A stretch of DNA of 45,391 bases from Prochlorothrix hollandica PCC 9006 = CALU 1027 (GTDB taxonomy: Bacteria; Cyanobacteriota; Cyanobacteriia; Prochlorotrichales; Prochlorotrichaceae): assembly GCF_000332315.1 (NCBI RefSeq), contig NZ_KB235938.1:24409-69799 (forward strand), written 5' to 3'. Of the stretch, positions 17,848-26,581 are shown piece after piece. Under the pieces are notes generated by a model. The model had not been told where the DNA came from. It did not search any database and worked only from the letters and a program-made list of their open reading frames with translations. Numbering within the stretch: the stretch's first letter is position 1; every line of letters begins with the position of its first letter. Position numbers and translations under genes: made by a program.

Positions 17848-18175
17848 TCGCCGCATTATCGCCGCTATATTGAGGAGAAATTCAGGGGAATACTTTAGGG
17901 TGTTATGGTACCTGGGATCTGGAGTGAGTTATTTTGGTCCGCGATCTTTTTGAGTCGGTCAGGGTCAGGAATCTTGGTCACTAGCTCAGAATTAATAAAC
18001 CGGGGTGAAGACGACAGCAAGGGGTGAAGACGACAGCAAATTCAGGGTTTCAGCCGTTTCTAGTTCGATTGATTGATCTTGGCCCATGGAGGGATTCGGG
18101 GAGTGATCCAAACGCAGTGAAGTCGTAGCGGTACGACAAGGCTTACGACCTGTTTTTTCACTTCCTAAACAGCAC

Positions 18176-18278
18176 TACAGCAACCCTAAATCAGTTGTAA
18201 GGATCTCGACGGCTGAAACCCTTGGTGTGGTGTGCCCCCGGAGGGGGCACACCACACGACCCATTTCGGACTGCTGTA
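18176..18278 (-). mobile_element. MITE family A, copy 6 (reverse)
   Basis: A 103-bp copy starts TACAGCAACCCTAAATCAG and ends TTTCGGACTGCTGTA, with the intact GTGTGGTGTGCCCCC / GGGGGCACACCACAC palindrome. Confidence 0.92.
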
Positions 18279-18425
18279 CCGGGATTCTACTCGGATGTAC
18301 CCAGTGCCTGCTTGACTGACAGATCTCCTGAAACCGTTGGCATGTCGTTACGAGTTTGCGTCGCTTCAGGGACTGGTGTCAGTCAGTCAGATCCAGTGCT
18401 TTTGTTCCATTAGCGTTGATTGTCT

Positions 18426-19268
18426 ATGGTTCCTGTGGCGGGCCGATCGGCCCAGAAGATTTGTTTTATTGCCGGGGCGGGTCACTCTGGATCCACCCTC
18501 CTGGGGTTAGTGCTGGGGAGTCACTCCCAGGGCTTTTATGGGGGCGAGATGGCCAAAAGTCGCTTTCTCCAGAATCCCCAAAAGGTCTTGCGTAAGCGGG
18601 TTTGCAAATTGTGTGGACCCGACTGCCCGGTGTGGGGAGACTTCCAGGTGCAAGGGCAACCCGATTTGTATGAACAGGTGGCGCGGCGGGTGCATAAGCC
18701 CCTGATCATTGATTCCAGCAAAAACTTGGACTGGCTTGGTCAACAGATGGCCACCTTGGACTCGACGGACGCTGAGATCTTTCTGATTTTTCTGCAACGG
18801 GATGGGCGGGCTGTGGTCAATTCTCGGTTACGGAAATACCCCGATCGCCCCTTGGAGACCCTTGTCCACAATTGGATGACCCAAATTGAGACAACCCAAG
18901 CTTTTTTTGCCGCCGCTCCGGTCAAGAAACGGGTGCTGCGCTATGAGGTTCTCGCCAGTGAACCGGAGGCCACGGTTGCCGAACTCTGTCAATTCTTGGA
19001 CCTTCCTCCAGAGTTGGCCATGGTCAACTATACCCAGGCTGAACACCATGTTTTAGGTGGTAATAATGGCACCCAATTTTTGGTGGCCAAACATCAGGAT
19101 TACGATCATAGTTTTGTGCAACTATCTCAACGCAATAAAACCTATTATCAAAACCATGGTTCCCAGATTCGCCTCGATCGCCGCTGGCAGCAGGAATTAC
19201 CCCCGGCGGCCCTAGACTATTTTACAGAAACGGCTGGATCCCTGAACCAAGCGTTTGCTTGGGATTAG
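18426..19268 (+). CDS. Sulfotransferase-family protein
   Basis: This 280-residue PAPS-dependent sulfotransferase-like enzyme has a 5'-phosphosulfate-binding loop GAGHSGSTLLGLVLGSH near the N-terminus. The 3'-phosphate-binding region is IFLQRDGRAVVNSRLRKY near residue 120. A Cys cluster CKLCGPDCPVW is typical of a bacterial subgroup of this family. The acceptor is unknown; exopolysaccharide or a lipid is plausible. ATG 18426 is preferred over a TTG two codons earlier. The next gene starts 36 bp downstream on the same strand and also carries a sulfotransferase domain, so the two probably act in one pathway. Confidence 0.85.
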   Translation: MVPVAGRSAQKICFIAGAGHSGSTLLGLVLGSHSQGFYGGEMAKSRFLQNPQKVLRKRVCKLCGPDCPVWGDFQVQGQPDLYEQVARRVHKPLIIDSSKNLDWLGQQMATLDSTDAEIFLIFLQRDGRAVVNSRLRKYPDRPLETLVHNWMTQIETTQAFFAAAPVKKRVLRYEVLASEPEATVAELCQFLDLPPELAMVNYTQAEHHVLGGNNGTQFLVAKHQDYDHSFVQLSQRNKTYYQNHGSQIRLDRRWQQELPPAALDYFTETAGSLNQAFAWD

Positions 19269-19304
19269 CACACCCCACACCCACACCCCTAGGAGTCAAC
19301 AAAC

Positions 19305-20747
19305 GTGAAAACGGTGGATTTGGTGTTTAGAACGATCGGAGAACGGACCTCTAATTTAGCCCTAGATTTAGCGATTAAACAGATTCAGCCCCAGAACGTC
19401 CATATATTGGATAATGTGCGTCCTTTCACCCTAGCCGTTGCCAAAATGCTAGACATTCAGTATCAGTGCGATACTGTGGTTTTTATGGATGCAGATTGTT
19501 TAATTATGGAGAATATGCGCCCTTTCCTAGAGCGTAATTCCTATATTTATGTCGATTGCTATGTGATTGATAAGTTTCGCGGCCAGGTGCATCAAGGGGT
19601 TCACATTACCGATATCAAGCTGGTGCGGCAAATGCAAGCCGTGGCTACCCCAGAGGATGATCAAAAGTATGTGTTGCGGCCTGAATCGCGCCTCCGCTCC
19701 CTGGCGTTAACCGAACTCAAAGCCAGTAAGCATTTCAAGCATTTCCGGGTTTTTCATGACTATTTTCAGTATTACAGCGATATTTTTGCCAAGTTTGCCC
19801 TGCGGGAGTTGCGGTGCCGGACTCCCATTAATCGACGGCAACTCCAGGCGGCGGAAGCCCACTGGGGCAAGTATCCTGGGGATTTAGACTTCCAGGTGGC
19901 CCAGGCAGCAGTGGCCTATGCCCGTGCCCAGGTGCCCCAGGATACCTCCAATGCCGACTTGCAAGCTTTCATCGCCAGCCTGCCGGAACGATCCGCCCAG
20001 GAGGTTCCCAAGCTCCAGTTACCGGATCAGGATGCCTTGACCTATGATGAGGTCGATCGGGTGGCCCGCCAGCAGTGGCAATGGCAACTAACCACGCCTC
20101 CCCAGTCCCAACCCCAGCCCACTAAACGCCATGAACCTAAGGTGTTTGGCATTGGACTCAGCCGCACGGGGACTAAAAGCCTGACGGGAGCCTTGCACAC
20201 CTTGGGCATCAATACGATCCACTACCCCGATGACGAAAGCACCCTGCGGGAACTGGTGGAAGGCAACTATGAATTTTCCTTGTTGCAATACTTGGATGGC
20301 ATTACGGATATTACGGTTGCCCCCTTTTATCCCCAGTTGGATCAGCTTTATGCCAACAGCAAATTTATTTTAACCATTCGCAATAAAGAGGAGTGGTTAG
20401 ATGCCCTGCGGAACCACTGGCAGGATCGTCCTGCCTTTGCCGATGCGAATGCTAAACGGGATATCCATATGCATATCCGCCGCCTGTTGCGATCGGCGGT
20501 TTATGGTTGCTATGAGTTTAGTTACGATCGCCTCTCCTATGTCTATGATCTGCACTATGAAACGGTGTTGCGTTATTTCCAAAATCGCCCCGGTCAGCTC
20601 CTGGTGATCAATATTTGTGAGGGGGAAGGTTGGGAAAAAATTTGTCCGTTTTTAGGGAAACCATTGGTTCAACATCCTTTCCCCTTTGTCAAAAAACAAT
20701 CTCTGATTAAAGCACTCCACTTGGCCCAGTTAGAAGCACCGGTTTAA
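19305..20747 (+). CDS. Fusion protein: glycosyltransferase-like N-terminus, sulfotransferase C-terminus
   Basis: The protein has 480 residues. The GTG start at 19305 is supported by an AGGAG box eight bases upstream. The first ~180 residues look like a GT-A nucleotide-sugar-binding fold, with VVFMDADCLIMENM (DxD metal-binding motif) near residue 60. A ~90-residue Gln/Pro-rich linker follows. Residues ~283-475 are a sulfotransferase domain: KVFGIGLSRTGTKSL is the PAPS 5'-loop and ILTIRNKEEWLDALRNHW the 3'-phosphate region. Both halves retain their key motifs. Together with the upstream sulfotransferase this suggests synthesis of a sulfated glycan; the product is inferred, not known. Confidence 0.78.
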   Translation: MKTVDLVFRTIGERTSNLALDLAIKQIQPQNVHILDNVRPFTLAVAKMLDIQYQCDTVVFMDADCLIMENMRPFLERNSYIYVDCYVIDKFRGQVHQGVHITDIKLVRQMQAVATPEDDQKYVLRPESRLRSLALTELKASKHFKHFRVFHDYFQYYSDIFAKFALRELRCRTPINRRQLQAAEAHWGKYPGDLDFQVAQAAVAYARAQVPQDTSNADLQAFIASLPERSAQEVPKLQLPDQDALTYDEVDRVARQQWQWQLTTPPQSQPQPTKRHEPKVFGIGLSRTGTKSLTGALHTLGINTIHYPDDESTLRELVEGNYEFSLLQYLDGITDITVAPFYPQLDQLYANSKFILTIRNKEEWLDALRNHWQDRPAFADANAKRDIHMHIRRLLRSAVYGCYEFSYDRLSYVYDLHYETVLRYFQNRPGQLLVINICEGEGWEKICPFLGKPLVQHPFPFVKKQSLIKALHLAQLEAPV

Positions 20748-20776
20748 GAAGCACCGGTTTAAGAAGCACCGGTTTA
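20732..20776 (+). repeat. 3 x 15-bp tandem repeat over the stop codon
   Basis: AGAAGCACCGGTTTA occurs three times. The first copy contains the end of the fusion gene (EAPV, then stop), so the array begins in coding DNA and continues beyond it. Confidence 0.92.
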
Positions 20777-20783
20777 AGTTGGC

Positions 20784-21062
20784 GTAACTATTCAGGGGGA
20801 AAGTGAGTAGGGTTTCAGCCCCACGATCGCTGGTCAGAGCCGGATCAACGGGGTGCATTTCACCTGGGAACCATCGATCTGGGGTAGGGTTCTTGCCCCC
20901 GTGCCGACCCTCTTGGCGACCCCCAGTCGGGGCAACCACGGGGGGATTGCCCCTACCAAAGTCGGTGAACCCACCCCAGGGAAATGGACCCTCTCCAATT
21001 GCCTAAGGTTTGTTGCCTAGAGCCTGAAACTCTCATTCTCCTGTGGCTCCCTGACTAATTAC
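20784..21062 (+). mobile_element. MITE family B, copy 1 (~279 bp, inverted ends)
   Basis: The element starts GTAACTATTCAGGGGG and ends CTCCCTGACTAATTAC, which is its imperfect inverse. Copy 2 is at 40646-40919 and a left-end fragment at 39355. The interior contains a palindromic GGGGCAACCACGGGGGGATT / GCCCC block and no open frame long enough for a transposase. The transposase family is unknown. Confidence 0.82.
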
Positions 21063-21089
21063 CTTAATGGCTACCGTTTACCTAAAATC

Positions 21090-21356
21090 TGGGTCTAAAG
21101 CCCCGTCCTTCTAGGACGGCTTTTCTTCCTGCAACTGATCTATCCAGCCTTCTCCATCTATGCTATTTTGATTAGCATAAAAGCACGATAAAAGTCTGGG
21201 TTGGAGCTAATCCAAGACTCTAAATGGACAAAGAACGGGCGTAAGACCAGTATTCTGGCAATCCGACTGCTTTGTCTAGCCAGCCGTACAGCGAATAGCT
21301 TGGACTATTCGCCTAGTCGGAGAATCCCCGCACCTTTAGGTCGGGGAGCATGTCAA
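21090..21356 (+). mobile_element. IS200/IS605-type element remnant without transposase
   Basis: The left end carries the hairpin GCCCCGTCC-TTCTA-GGACGGC (21100-21120). The right end carries CCCCGcacctttaggtCGGGG followed by AGCATGTCAA, as in cyanobacterial IS200/IS605 elements. About 200 bp lie between, with no tnpA or tnpB frame. The right-end part might retain the omega-RNA region normally encoded there in TnpB elements; this is inference. The same terminal hairpin truncates the STAS gene at 4676. Confidence 0.65.
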
Positions 21357-21389
21357 ACATAAATTACTCTGAAATTACTCTGATTGACC

Positions 21390-22151
21390 ATGCCCCCCGA
21401 AGCCCATATTCTCGTTGCGGGTGCTAGCCAGGGCATTGGCCTTGGCTTTGTCCGAGCCTTGCTCCAGGATCCCCGCCCCCGCCGCATTGTCGCCCTGTAC
21501 CGCAACCCCGACACCGCCGCTGCCTTGTTGGCCTGCACCGATCCTCGACTGCTGCCCATTGCCGCTGACCTGACCGAGGAAGACTCGATCGCTGCCGCCC
21601 TAGAACAAATGGGTTCGCCGAGGGACCGCCTGCACTGGGTGATCAACTGTGTGGGGGTGTTGCATGGGGTGGATGGCCAGGGTCAGCCCTTCCAGCCGGA
21701 AAAAAGCCTGCGTCATATTAATGGGGCGCAACTGCTCCACTATTTCCAGACCAATAGCATTAGCGGGGTCTTGTTGGCCAAGCACCTCACCCCTTGGCTG
21801 CGGCACCCCGATCCCAGCCTGTTTGCCACTATTTCCGCCAAGGTGGGCAGTATTGGCGATAATCGCCTGGGGGGGTGGTATGGCTATCGGGCTTCTAAGG
21901 CGGCGTTGAATATGTTGATCAAGACGGTGGCGATCGAATACAGCCGCGTCAGTCCCCGGACGATCGTCACGGTGCTCCATCCCGGCACCACTGATACCCG
22001 GTTGTCCCAACCCTTCCAGGGGGGCGTGCCTCCCGAAAAACTCTTTTCCATTGAGCGCACGGTCACCCAGTTGCTGGCCGTGATGGAGGGGTTGACCCTG
22101 GCGGATAGTGGGGAATTTTTCAGTTGGGATGGCACCAAGCTGCCCTGGTAG
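21390..22151 (+). CDS. Short-chain dehydrogenase/reductase (CsgA-like SDR)
   Basis: This 253-residue SDR has a Rossmann fold. The NAD(P)-binding motif is GASQGIGLGF, followed by an acidic stretch AADLTEEDSI and the structural NCVGVLHG (in place of NNAG). A catalytic Ser lies in ATISAKVGSIGDN, and YGYRASKAAL supplies Tyr and Lys (YxxxK). It is closest in pattern to the C-factor/CsgA-like SDRs. The substrate is unknown. ATG 21390 is preferred over TTG 21384. The IS-like remnant ends ~33 bp upstream, so any native promoter has probably been replaced or disrupted. Confidence 0.88.
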   Translation: MPPEAHILVAGASQGIGLGFVRALLQDPRPRRIVALYRNPDTAAALLACTDPRLLPIAADLTEEDSIAAALEQMGSPRDRLHWVINCVGVLHGVDGQGQPFQPEKSLRHINGAQLLHYFQTNSISGVLLAKHLTPWLRHPDPSLFATISAKVGSIGDNRLGGWYGYRASKAALNMLIKTVAIEYSRVSPRTIVTVLHPGTTDTRLSQPFQGGVPPEKLFSIERTVTQLLAVMEGLTLADSGEFFSWDGTKLPW

Positions 22152-22280
22152 CTGCTCCCCGGTTTCCCATGCTCACCGCAGCCGCAGCAAAGCTTTGTTT
22201 TCTCTGAGACCTCTAGCAGAATAAACCAGACCTATAGCAGAATAAAAAGGCTGAACCCTCTCAGAATTTATACTTAGCCC

Positions 22281-24800
22281 ATGGCTCCCCTTGCTCCCCA
22301 GCCCCTGCGGCCCATAGTTCCCGTTTCTGCCCCCCAAACCCTAGCCCTAGAAGTGGACGGCATGAAATGTGCCGGCTGTGTGCGGGCGGTGGAAACGCGC
22401 CTGACCCAACAGCCTGGGGTCCTCAGCGCTTCGGTGAACCTGGTGACCCGCGTGGCCACCGTGGACTATGCTCCCCAGGACACCGACGGGGACACCTTGG
22501 CCCAGGTGCTGACGGCAGTGGGGTTTCCCAGCCAGCGCCGCGATCGCCCCCGCACAGCGGACGAAAGCCTCCGGGAAGCCGACCAAGCCCTCCAGCACCA
22601 AACCCGGAATTTAGCGATCGCCGCCCTGCTGTTGATCCTATCCAGCATCGGCCATCTGGAGCATCTGTTTGGCTGGGTTCTGCCGGGATTCGATGCCATG
22701 GTGGTTCATTGGGGGCTGGCCACCTTAACCCTCGCTTTTCCCGGTCGTCCCCTGTGGGTTAATGGCTTCCAGGGCTTGCGCCATGGCATTCCCACCATGA
22801 ACACCCTGGTGGGGCTGGGAGCCTGGAGCGCTTACTTGGCCAGTTGCGTGGCCTTGGTCTTGCCCTCTTTGGGCTGGGAATGCTTTTTTGATGAACCGGT
22901 GATGCTGCTGGGGTTTATTTTGCTGGGGCGCACCCTGGAGCAGCGGGCACGGCACCGGGCGGGGGCATCTCTGCGCACCTTGTTGGCCTTGCAGCCCACC
23001 CTGGCCCGGTTGATTGCGGAGGGGGGACTGGGGGACAGGGAAGCCTGGGATCCCCGCCAGTTGCTCAATGCCAAGGTGGTGGAGGTGGCCACCGATCGCC
23101 TGCGGGTGGGGGAACTGTTGCGGGTGTTGCCGGGGGAGAAATTTCCCGTGGATGGTGCAGTGGTGGCGGGGCAGGGCACCGTGGATGAGTCCATGTTGAC
23201 GGGGGAATCCTTGCCGGTGCTGAAGCAGGCGGGTTCAGGGGTCAGTGCCGGTAGCTTGAACCTGTCGGGGGTGTTGGTGGTGGAGGCTACCCAGGTGGGC
23301 CAAGACACGACCCTGGCCCAGATTATTCAGTTGGTGGAAACGGCCCAAGGTCGCAAAGCCCCCATTCAGCGCCTTGCGGACACCGTGGCCGGTTATTTCA
23401 CCTATGGGGTGATGGCGATCGCCGCCCTGACCTTTGGCTTTTGGGCACTGGTGGGCACCCGGATCTGGCCCTCGGTGCTGACGGATCATGGGGTCTGGCT
23501 GATGGGCATGGATCACGCCCTGGATCACGCCCTGAATCACGCCTTGGATCACGCTTTAGATCCTGCCCTAGGTCAGGCCATGGATTCCGCCATGGCCATG
23601 GCTACCCCTGCCGAGGCGCTCACCTCCCCTCTGTTGCTGAGCTTGAAATTGGCCATCGCTGTGTTGGTCATTGCCTGCCCCTGTGCCCTGGGCCTTGCTA
23701 CCCCCACGGCCCTCTTGGTGGGTTCCGGGTTAGGGGCCGAAAAAGGTCTGTTAATTCGGGGGGGGGATGCTTTGGAACACCTCGATCGCCTCACCACCCT
23801 GGTGTTCGACAAAACGGGCACCTTGACCACGGGCAAACCCCAGGTGACGGACTGCCGGGTGAATGGCGACGTGACTCAACCCTCTGGGGCTGAGGGAGAC
23901 GGGTCCGTGGTGGGGGGCGATCGCCTGCTGCAACTGGCCGCGAGCTTGGAGGTGGGCACCCGCCATCCCCTCGCCCGTGCCATCCAACAAGCCGCCCAGG
24001 ATCAAGGCTTGCCCCTCCTCAGGGCCGATCAGTTCCACACGGAACCGGGCTTTGGGGTGTCGGCCCAGGTGGAGGGAGTCCCCACGGTGTTGGGTAATCG
24101 TTCCTGGCTTTTGGATCATGGCATGGCGGTGCCGCCCCCCTTGGAAGCCCAGGCCGAGACCTTAGCCGCCACGGGGAAAACGGTGATTTATCTGGGTCAA
24201 GGCTCCCAGACTCTGGGGCTGATTGCGGTGCAGGATCCCCTGCGGCCCGATGCCCTGGAAACCCTTAATCAGATCAAAGCCTGGGGGCTGGAGGTGTTGA
24301 TGGTGACGGGCGATCGCCCAGCTACGGCCCTGGCCATTGCCCAAGCCCTCCACCTGGATCCGTCCCAAGTGCGGGCCGAGGTGCGCCCCGATCAAAAGGC
24401 GGTGGTGATTCGCCAGTTGCAAAGCCAAGGCCAGCAGGTGGCCATGGTGGGGGATGGCATTAACGACGCGCCAGCCCTGGCCCAGGCGGAGGTGGGCATT
24501 GCTCTCCATGGGGGCACGGAGGTGGCGGCGGAAACGGCCCACATTGTCTTGATGGGCGATCGCTTGGGCCAAGTGCCGGAAGCCCTAGCCTTGGGCAAGG
24601 CCACCCTCAGCAAAATTCGCCAAAATCTCTTTTGGGCTTTGGCCTACAACAGTCTGGGGATTCCCGTGGCCGCTGGCCTTCTCTTGCCCCACTGGGGCTT
24701 TGCCCTCAGTCCCGCTGTGGCCGGTGCTTTCATGGCCTTTAGTTCTATTTCGGTGGTCAGCAATTCCCTGTTATTGCGCTGGGGCCGATCGCCGGAGTAA
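22281..24800 (+). CDS. ctaA: Copper-transporting P1B-type ATPase (CtaA/PacS family)
   Basis: The protein has 839 residues. The N-terminal heavy-metal-associated domain has GMKCAGC (written VDGMKCAGCVRAVE; residues ~30-95). Membrane segments follow. The actuator motif is TGES (MLTGESLPVL) and the ion-binding site is CPC (VIACPCALGLATP). The phosphorylation site is DKTGTLT, the SxHP-equivalent is GTRHPLARAI, and the hinge is GDGINDAPAL. Together these define a monovalent-copper P1B-1 ATPase. MKCAGCVRAVE is more like cyanobacterial CtaA (copper import towards thylakoid cuproproteins) than PacS, so the symbol is tentative. A His/Met-rich repeat has expanded one extramembrane loop near residues 408-440. 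Confidence 0.85.
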   Translation: MAPLAPQPLRPIVPVSAPQTLALEVDGMKCAGCVRAVETRLTQQPGVLSASVNLVTRVATVDYAPQDTDGDTLAQVLTAVGFPSQRRDRPRTADESLREADQALQHQTRNLAIAALLLILSSIGHLEHLFGWVLPGFDAMVVHWGLATLTLAFPGRPLWVNGFQGLRHGIPTMNTLVGLGAWSAYLASCVALVLPSLGWECFFDEPVMLLGFILLGRTLEQRARHRAGASLRTLLALQPTLARLIAEGGLGDREAWDPRQLLNAKVVEVATDRLRVGELLRVLPGEKFPVDGAVVAGQGTVDESMLTGESLPVLKQAGSGVSAGSLNLSGVLVVEATQVGQDTTLAQIIQLVETAQGRKAPIQRLADTVAGYFTYGVMAIAALTFGFWALVGTRIWPSVLTDHGVWLMGMDHALDHALNHALDHALDPALGQAMDSAMAMATPAEALTSPLLLSLKLAIAVLVIACPCALGLATPTALLVGSGLGAEKGLLIRGGDALEHLDRLTTLVFDKTGTLTTGKPQVTDCRVNGDVTQPSGAEGDGSVVGGDRLLQLAASLEVGTRHPLARAIQQAAQDQGLPLLRADQFHTEPGFGVSAQVEGVPTVLGNRSWLLDHGMAVPPPLEAQAETLAATGKTVIYLGQGSQTLGLIAVQDPLRPDALETLNQIKAWGLEVLMVTGDRPATALAIAQALHLDPSQVRAEVRPDQKAVVIRQLQSQGQQVAMVGDGINDAPALAQAEVGIALHGGTEVAAETAHIVLMGDRLGQVPEALALGKATLSKIRQNLFWALAYNSLGIPVAAGLLLPHWGFALSPAVAGAFMAFSSISVVSNSLLLRWGRSPE
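23510..23569 (+). repeat. 12-bp in-frame tandem repeat (DHAL) in the copper ATPase
   Basis: Units of GATCACGCCCTG encode DHALDHALNHALDHALDPAL and then GQAMDSAMAMA. They insert five His (including that of MDHG upstream) and several Met residues into the loop between the membrane segments that precede the CPC helix. Such residues can bind copper, though the repeat may simply be neutral slippage. Confidence 0.9.
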
Positions 24801-24804
24801 CCCC

Positions 24805-26175
24805 TTAACCAGAGGGATAAACCCAGGGATCTAACTCGCGGTAATCGGGCAGGGTGGTGTCGATCGCCCGTCCCCGCCGCAACACCACCCGATCGCCCTG
24901 GGGTCGGGACAATAATTCACTGAACCCCCGCCCCCGAAATAGCACCAGATCCGCCGTCGCCCCCACTCGAATTTGGCCGAGGTGGGGCAGTCCCATCATC
25001 TGGGCCGGGGTGATCGTCAGGGCTTGGGTCCAATCCCCATAGGGGCGATCGAGGTGGGCAATGCGCACCGACTCCCGGAACACCTCCAGGCCGTCATGAT
25101 CCCCAAAGCCATAGAAGGGATCGCGGCAGTTGTCGCTGGCCAGGGCCACGGCAATCCCCGCCGATCGCAGTTCCTGGAGCGCTGTGACCCCCCGCCACCG
25201 GGGCGTGCGCTGGGGCTGACGATCCTGCAAATACAAATTACAGAGGGGCAAACTGACCACCCCCAGGGCCGCGATCGCCACGGCTTCTAGGGTTTCCGCC
25301 ACGATCGCCGGGGGTTGCACACTGAGGCTGCAACAGTGGCCACAGGTGATCTGGCCGGGGAACTGATGGCGCTGTTGGGCCAGGGCCACCCGATGGAGGG
25401 CACGATCGTCGGGGTTGCCGCTTTCATCGGTGTGGAAGTCCAGATCCAAGCCCCGCTCTTGGGCCAAGGCCAGGATGCGATCCAGATGCTGATCCAAGGC
25501 GGGATGGTTAAACAGCACCGCCCCCAATAGCCCCCCCGCCGCCGCCACCCGATCGGCCAAGGCCACCCCCTCCGGCGTTAAGTAATAGTCCCCCGGCACC
25601 AGGGAAACCCCTTGGAGGATCAGGCGATCGCTCCAGTCTCGTCGCAGTTGCTGAAACACCTCCCAGACTTTGGGGGCCAAGGCACCGCCGCAGTCCAGAT
25701 GGGTGCGCAGGGCTTGGCTGCCGTGGCTGTAGCTACAGCGCAAGCCAAAGTCCATGCGGGCATAGAGATCCCCTTGGCTCCAATGGTGCTGGGCATCCCT
25801 GGCCACTGCCGCCAGTGCCCCCTGGAAGCTGCCGTCGGGGTTGGGCGATCGCTCCCAACTGTGGCCTTTGTCCAAATGGGTATGGATATCGACAAAACAG
25901 GGCCAAATCTGTCCCCTATCCCAGTCTACGGTGGGCCAGGGCGGGGTATCGTCTCCAGGCTCCCCCAAGGCTGGCTCTGGTTCCCCGGCTCTGCGGATCC
26001 CGATCTGGGTAATGACCCCCGATCGCACCACCAGATCCACGGGCACCAAGTCGTCCCCCTGGGGTTGGGCCGGCCACTGGGCTGCTACTGCCGGATCCAA
26101 CAAGCTGCGGTGTATCTGTGCCCGCCGAATCCCATAGCCCCGATCGGGGTTGCAGGCGGGGTGCCACGGCTCCAC
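24805..26175 (-). CDS. Amidohydrolase-family protein (cytosine deaminase-like)
   Basis: The protein has 456 residues of the metal-dependent hydrolase superfamily, closest to CodA-type cytosine deaminases. Metal ligands and catalytic residues are recognisable as DIHTHLDK (first His pair), LDFHTDESGN (His and the following Glu), GHCCSLS (second His) and ASDNCRDPFYGFGDHD (Asp). The C-terminal IRVGATADLVLFRGRGF strand is typical of the family's small beta domain. The substrate is not certain; other cyclic amides or pterins are possible. It uses a GTG start at 26175, one base after the stop codon of the DUF4359 gene, so the two are translationally linked. Confidence 0.8.
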   Translation of the reverse strand: MEPWHPACNPDRGYGIRRAQIHRSLLDPAVAAQWPAQPQGDDLVPVDLVVRSGVITQIGIRRAGEPEPALGEPGDDTPPWPTVDWDRGQIWPCFVDIHTHLDKGHSWERSPNPDGSFQGALAAVARDAQHHWSQGDLYARMDFGLRCSYSHGSQALRTHLDCGGALAPKVWEVFQQLRRDWSDRLILQGVSLVPGDYYLTPEGVALADRVAAAGGLLGAVLFNHPALDQHLDRILALAQERGLDLDFHTDESGNPDDRALHRVALAQQRHQFPGQITCGHCCSLSVQPPAIVAETLEAVAIAALGVVSLPLCNLYLQDRQPQRTPRWRGVTALQELRSAGIAVALASDNCRDPFYGFGDHDGLEVFRESVRIAHLDRPYGDWTQALTITPAQMMGLPHLGQIRVGATADLVLFRGRGFSELLSRPQGDRVVLRRGRAIDTTLPDYRELDPWVYPSG

Positions 26176-26176
26176 C

Positions 26177-26581
26177 CTATTGCTCCCCGGCGTTGTAGAC
26201 CTTAAACAAGGTCAGTGCCCCCACGCTTTCCACATAGTAGACGGGCACCATACTGCTGGGGATGGGCAACAGATCCTCTACGGACAGTTCACTTTTATAG
26301 AGACTAAACAGGATGTAGTTTTGCCGTTGGGTATTGTCGATCAAGGCTTGGCGGATGCGGGTTTGGGCGGCTTCGGTATCCACGGCTTGGATGCACTCGT
26401 CTTTGAGGGAGTCCCCAATGAGGGGCAGTTTTGCGGTGCAGGCTTCGGTTTTCAGGTACTCGTTGCCCTGAACCATGGCAAAGTCAATGTAGGCTTCGGG
26501 TTTGGGGTTGGTTAACCCCAGGGCGACCCCCAACCCGACGATCGTGCCACCAACACCATACAAAAGGGATTGCCAGTTCAT
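26177..26581 (-). CDS. DUF4359 protein with N-terminal membrane anchor
   Basis: This 134-residue protein is of the cyanobacterial DUF4359 type. A hydrophobic N-terminal segment (LLYGVGGTIVGLGVALGLT) is followed by a compact extracytoplasmic domain. The domain has two Cys (TEACTAK and KDECIQA) that could form a disulfide, and the conserved NTQRQNYILFSLYKSEL. The ATG at 26581 gives a normal anchor; a longer frame adds six residues. It heads a two-gene operon with the amidohydrolase. Function unknown. Confidence 0.78.
   Translation of the reverse strand: MNWQSLLYGVGGTIVGLGVALGLTNPKPEAYIDFAMVQGNEYLKTEACTAKLPLIGDSLKDECIQAVDTEAAQTRIRQALIDNTQRQNYILFSLYKSELSVEDLLPIPSSMVPVYYVESVGALTLFKVYNAGEQ

Larger units (their letters stand above)
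17449..18425. other. Gene-free stretch with two MITEs and short tandem repeats
   Basis: About 980 bp without a supported gene, between divergently transcribed ispH and the sulfotransferase gene. It has a TATCGCCGC-type short-period repeat (about 17693-17745, resuming after the MITE at 17848-17872). MITE family A copy 5 sits inside that repeat and copy 6 at 18176. A duplicated GGGGTGAAGACGACAGCAA lies at about 18002-18039. Confidence 0.7.

Noticed and set aside
18176-18413. Small frames inside MITE A copies (for example the VWCAPGGGTPH-type sequence) as genes
   Set aside because: The same frame appears in several copies only because the repeat is conserved; there is no ribosome site and copies have disrupting changes.
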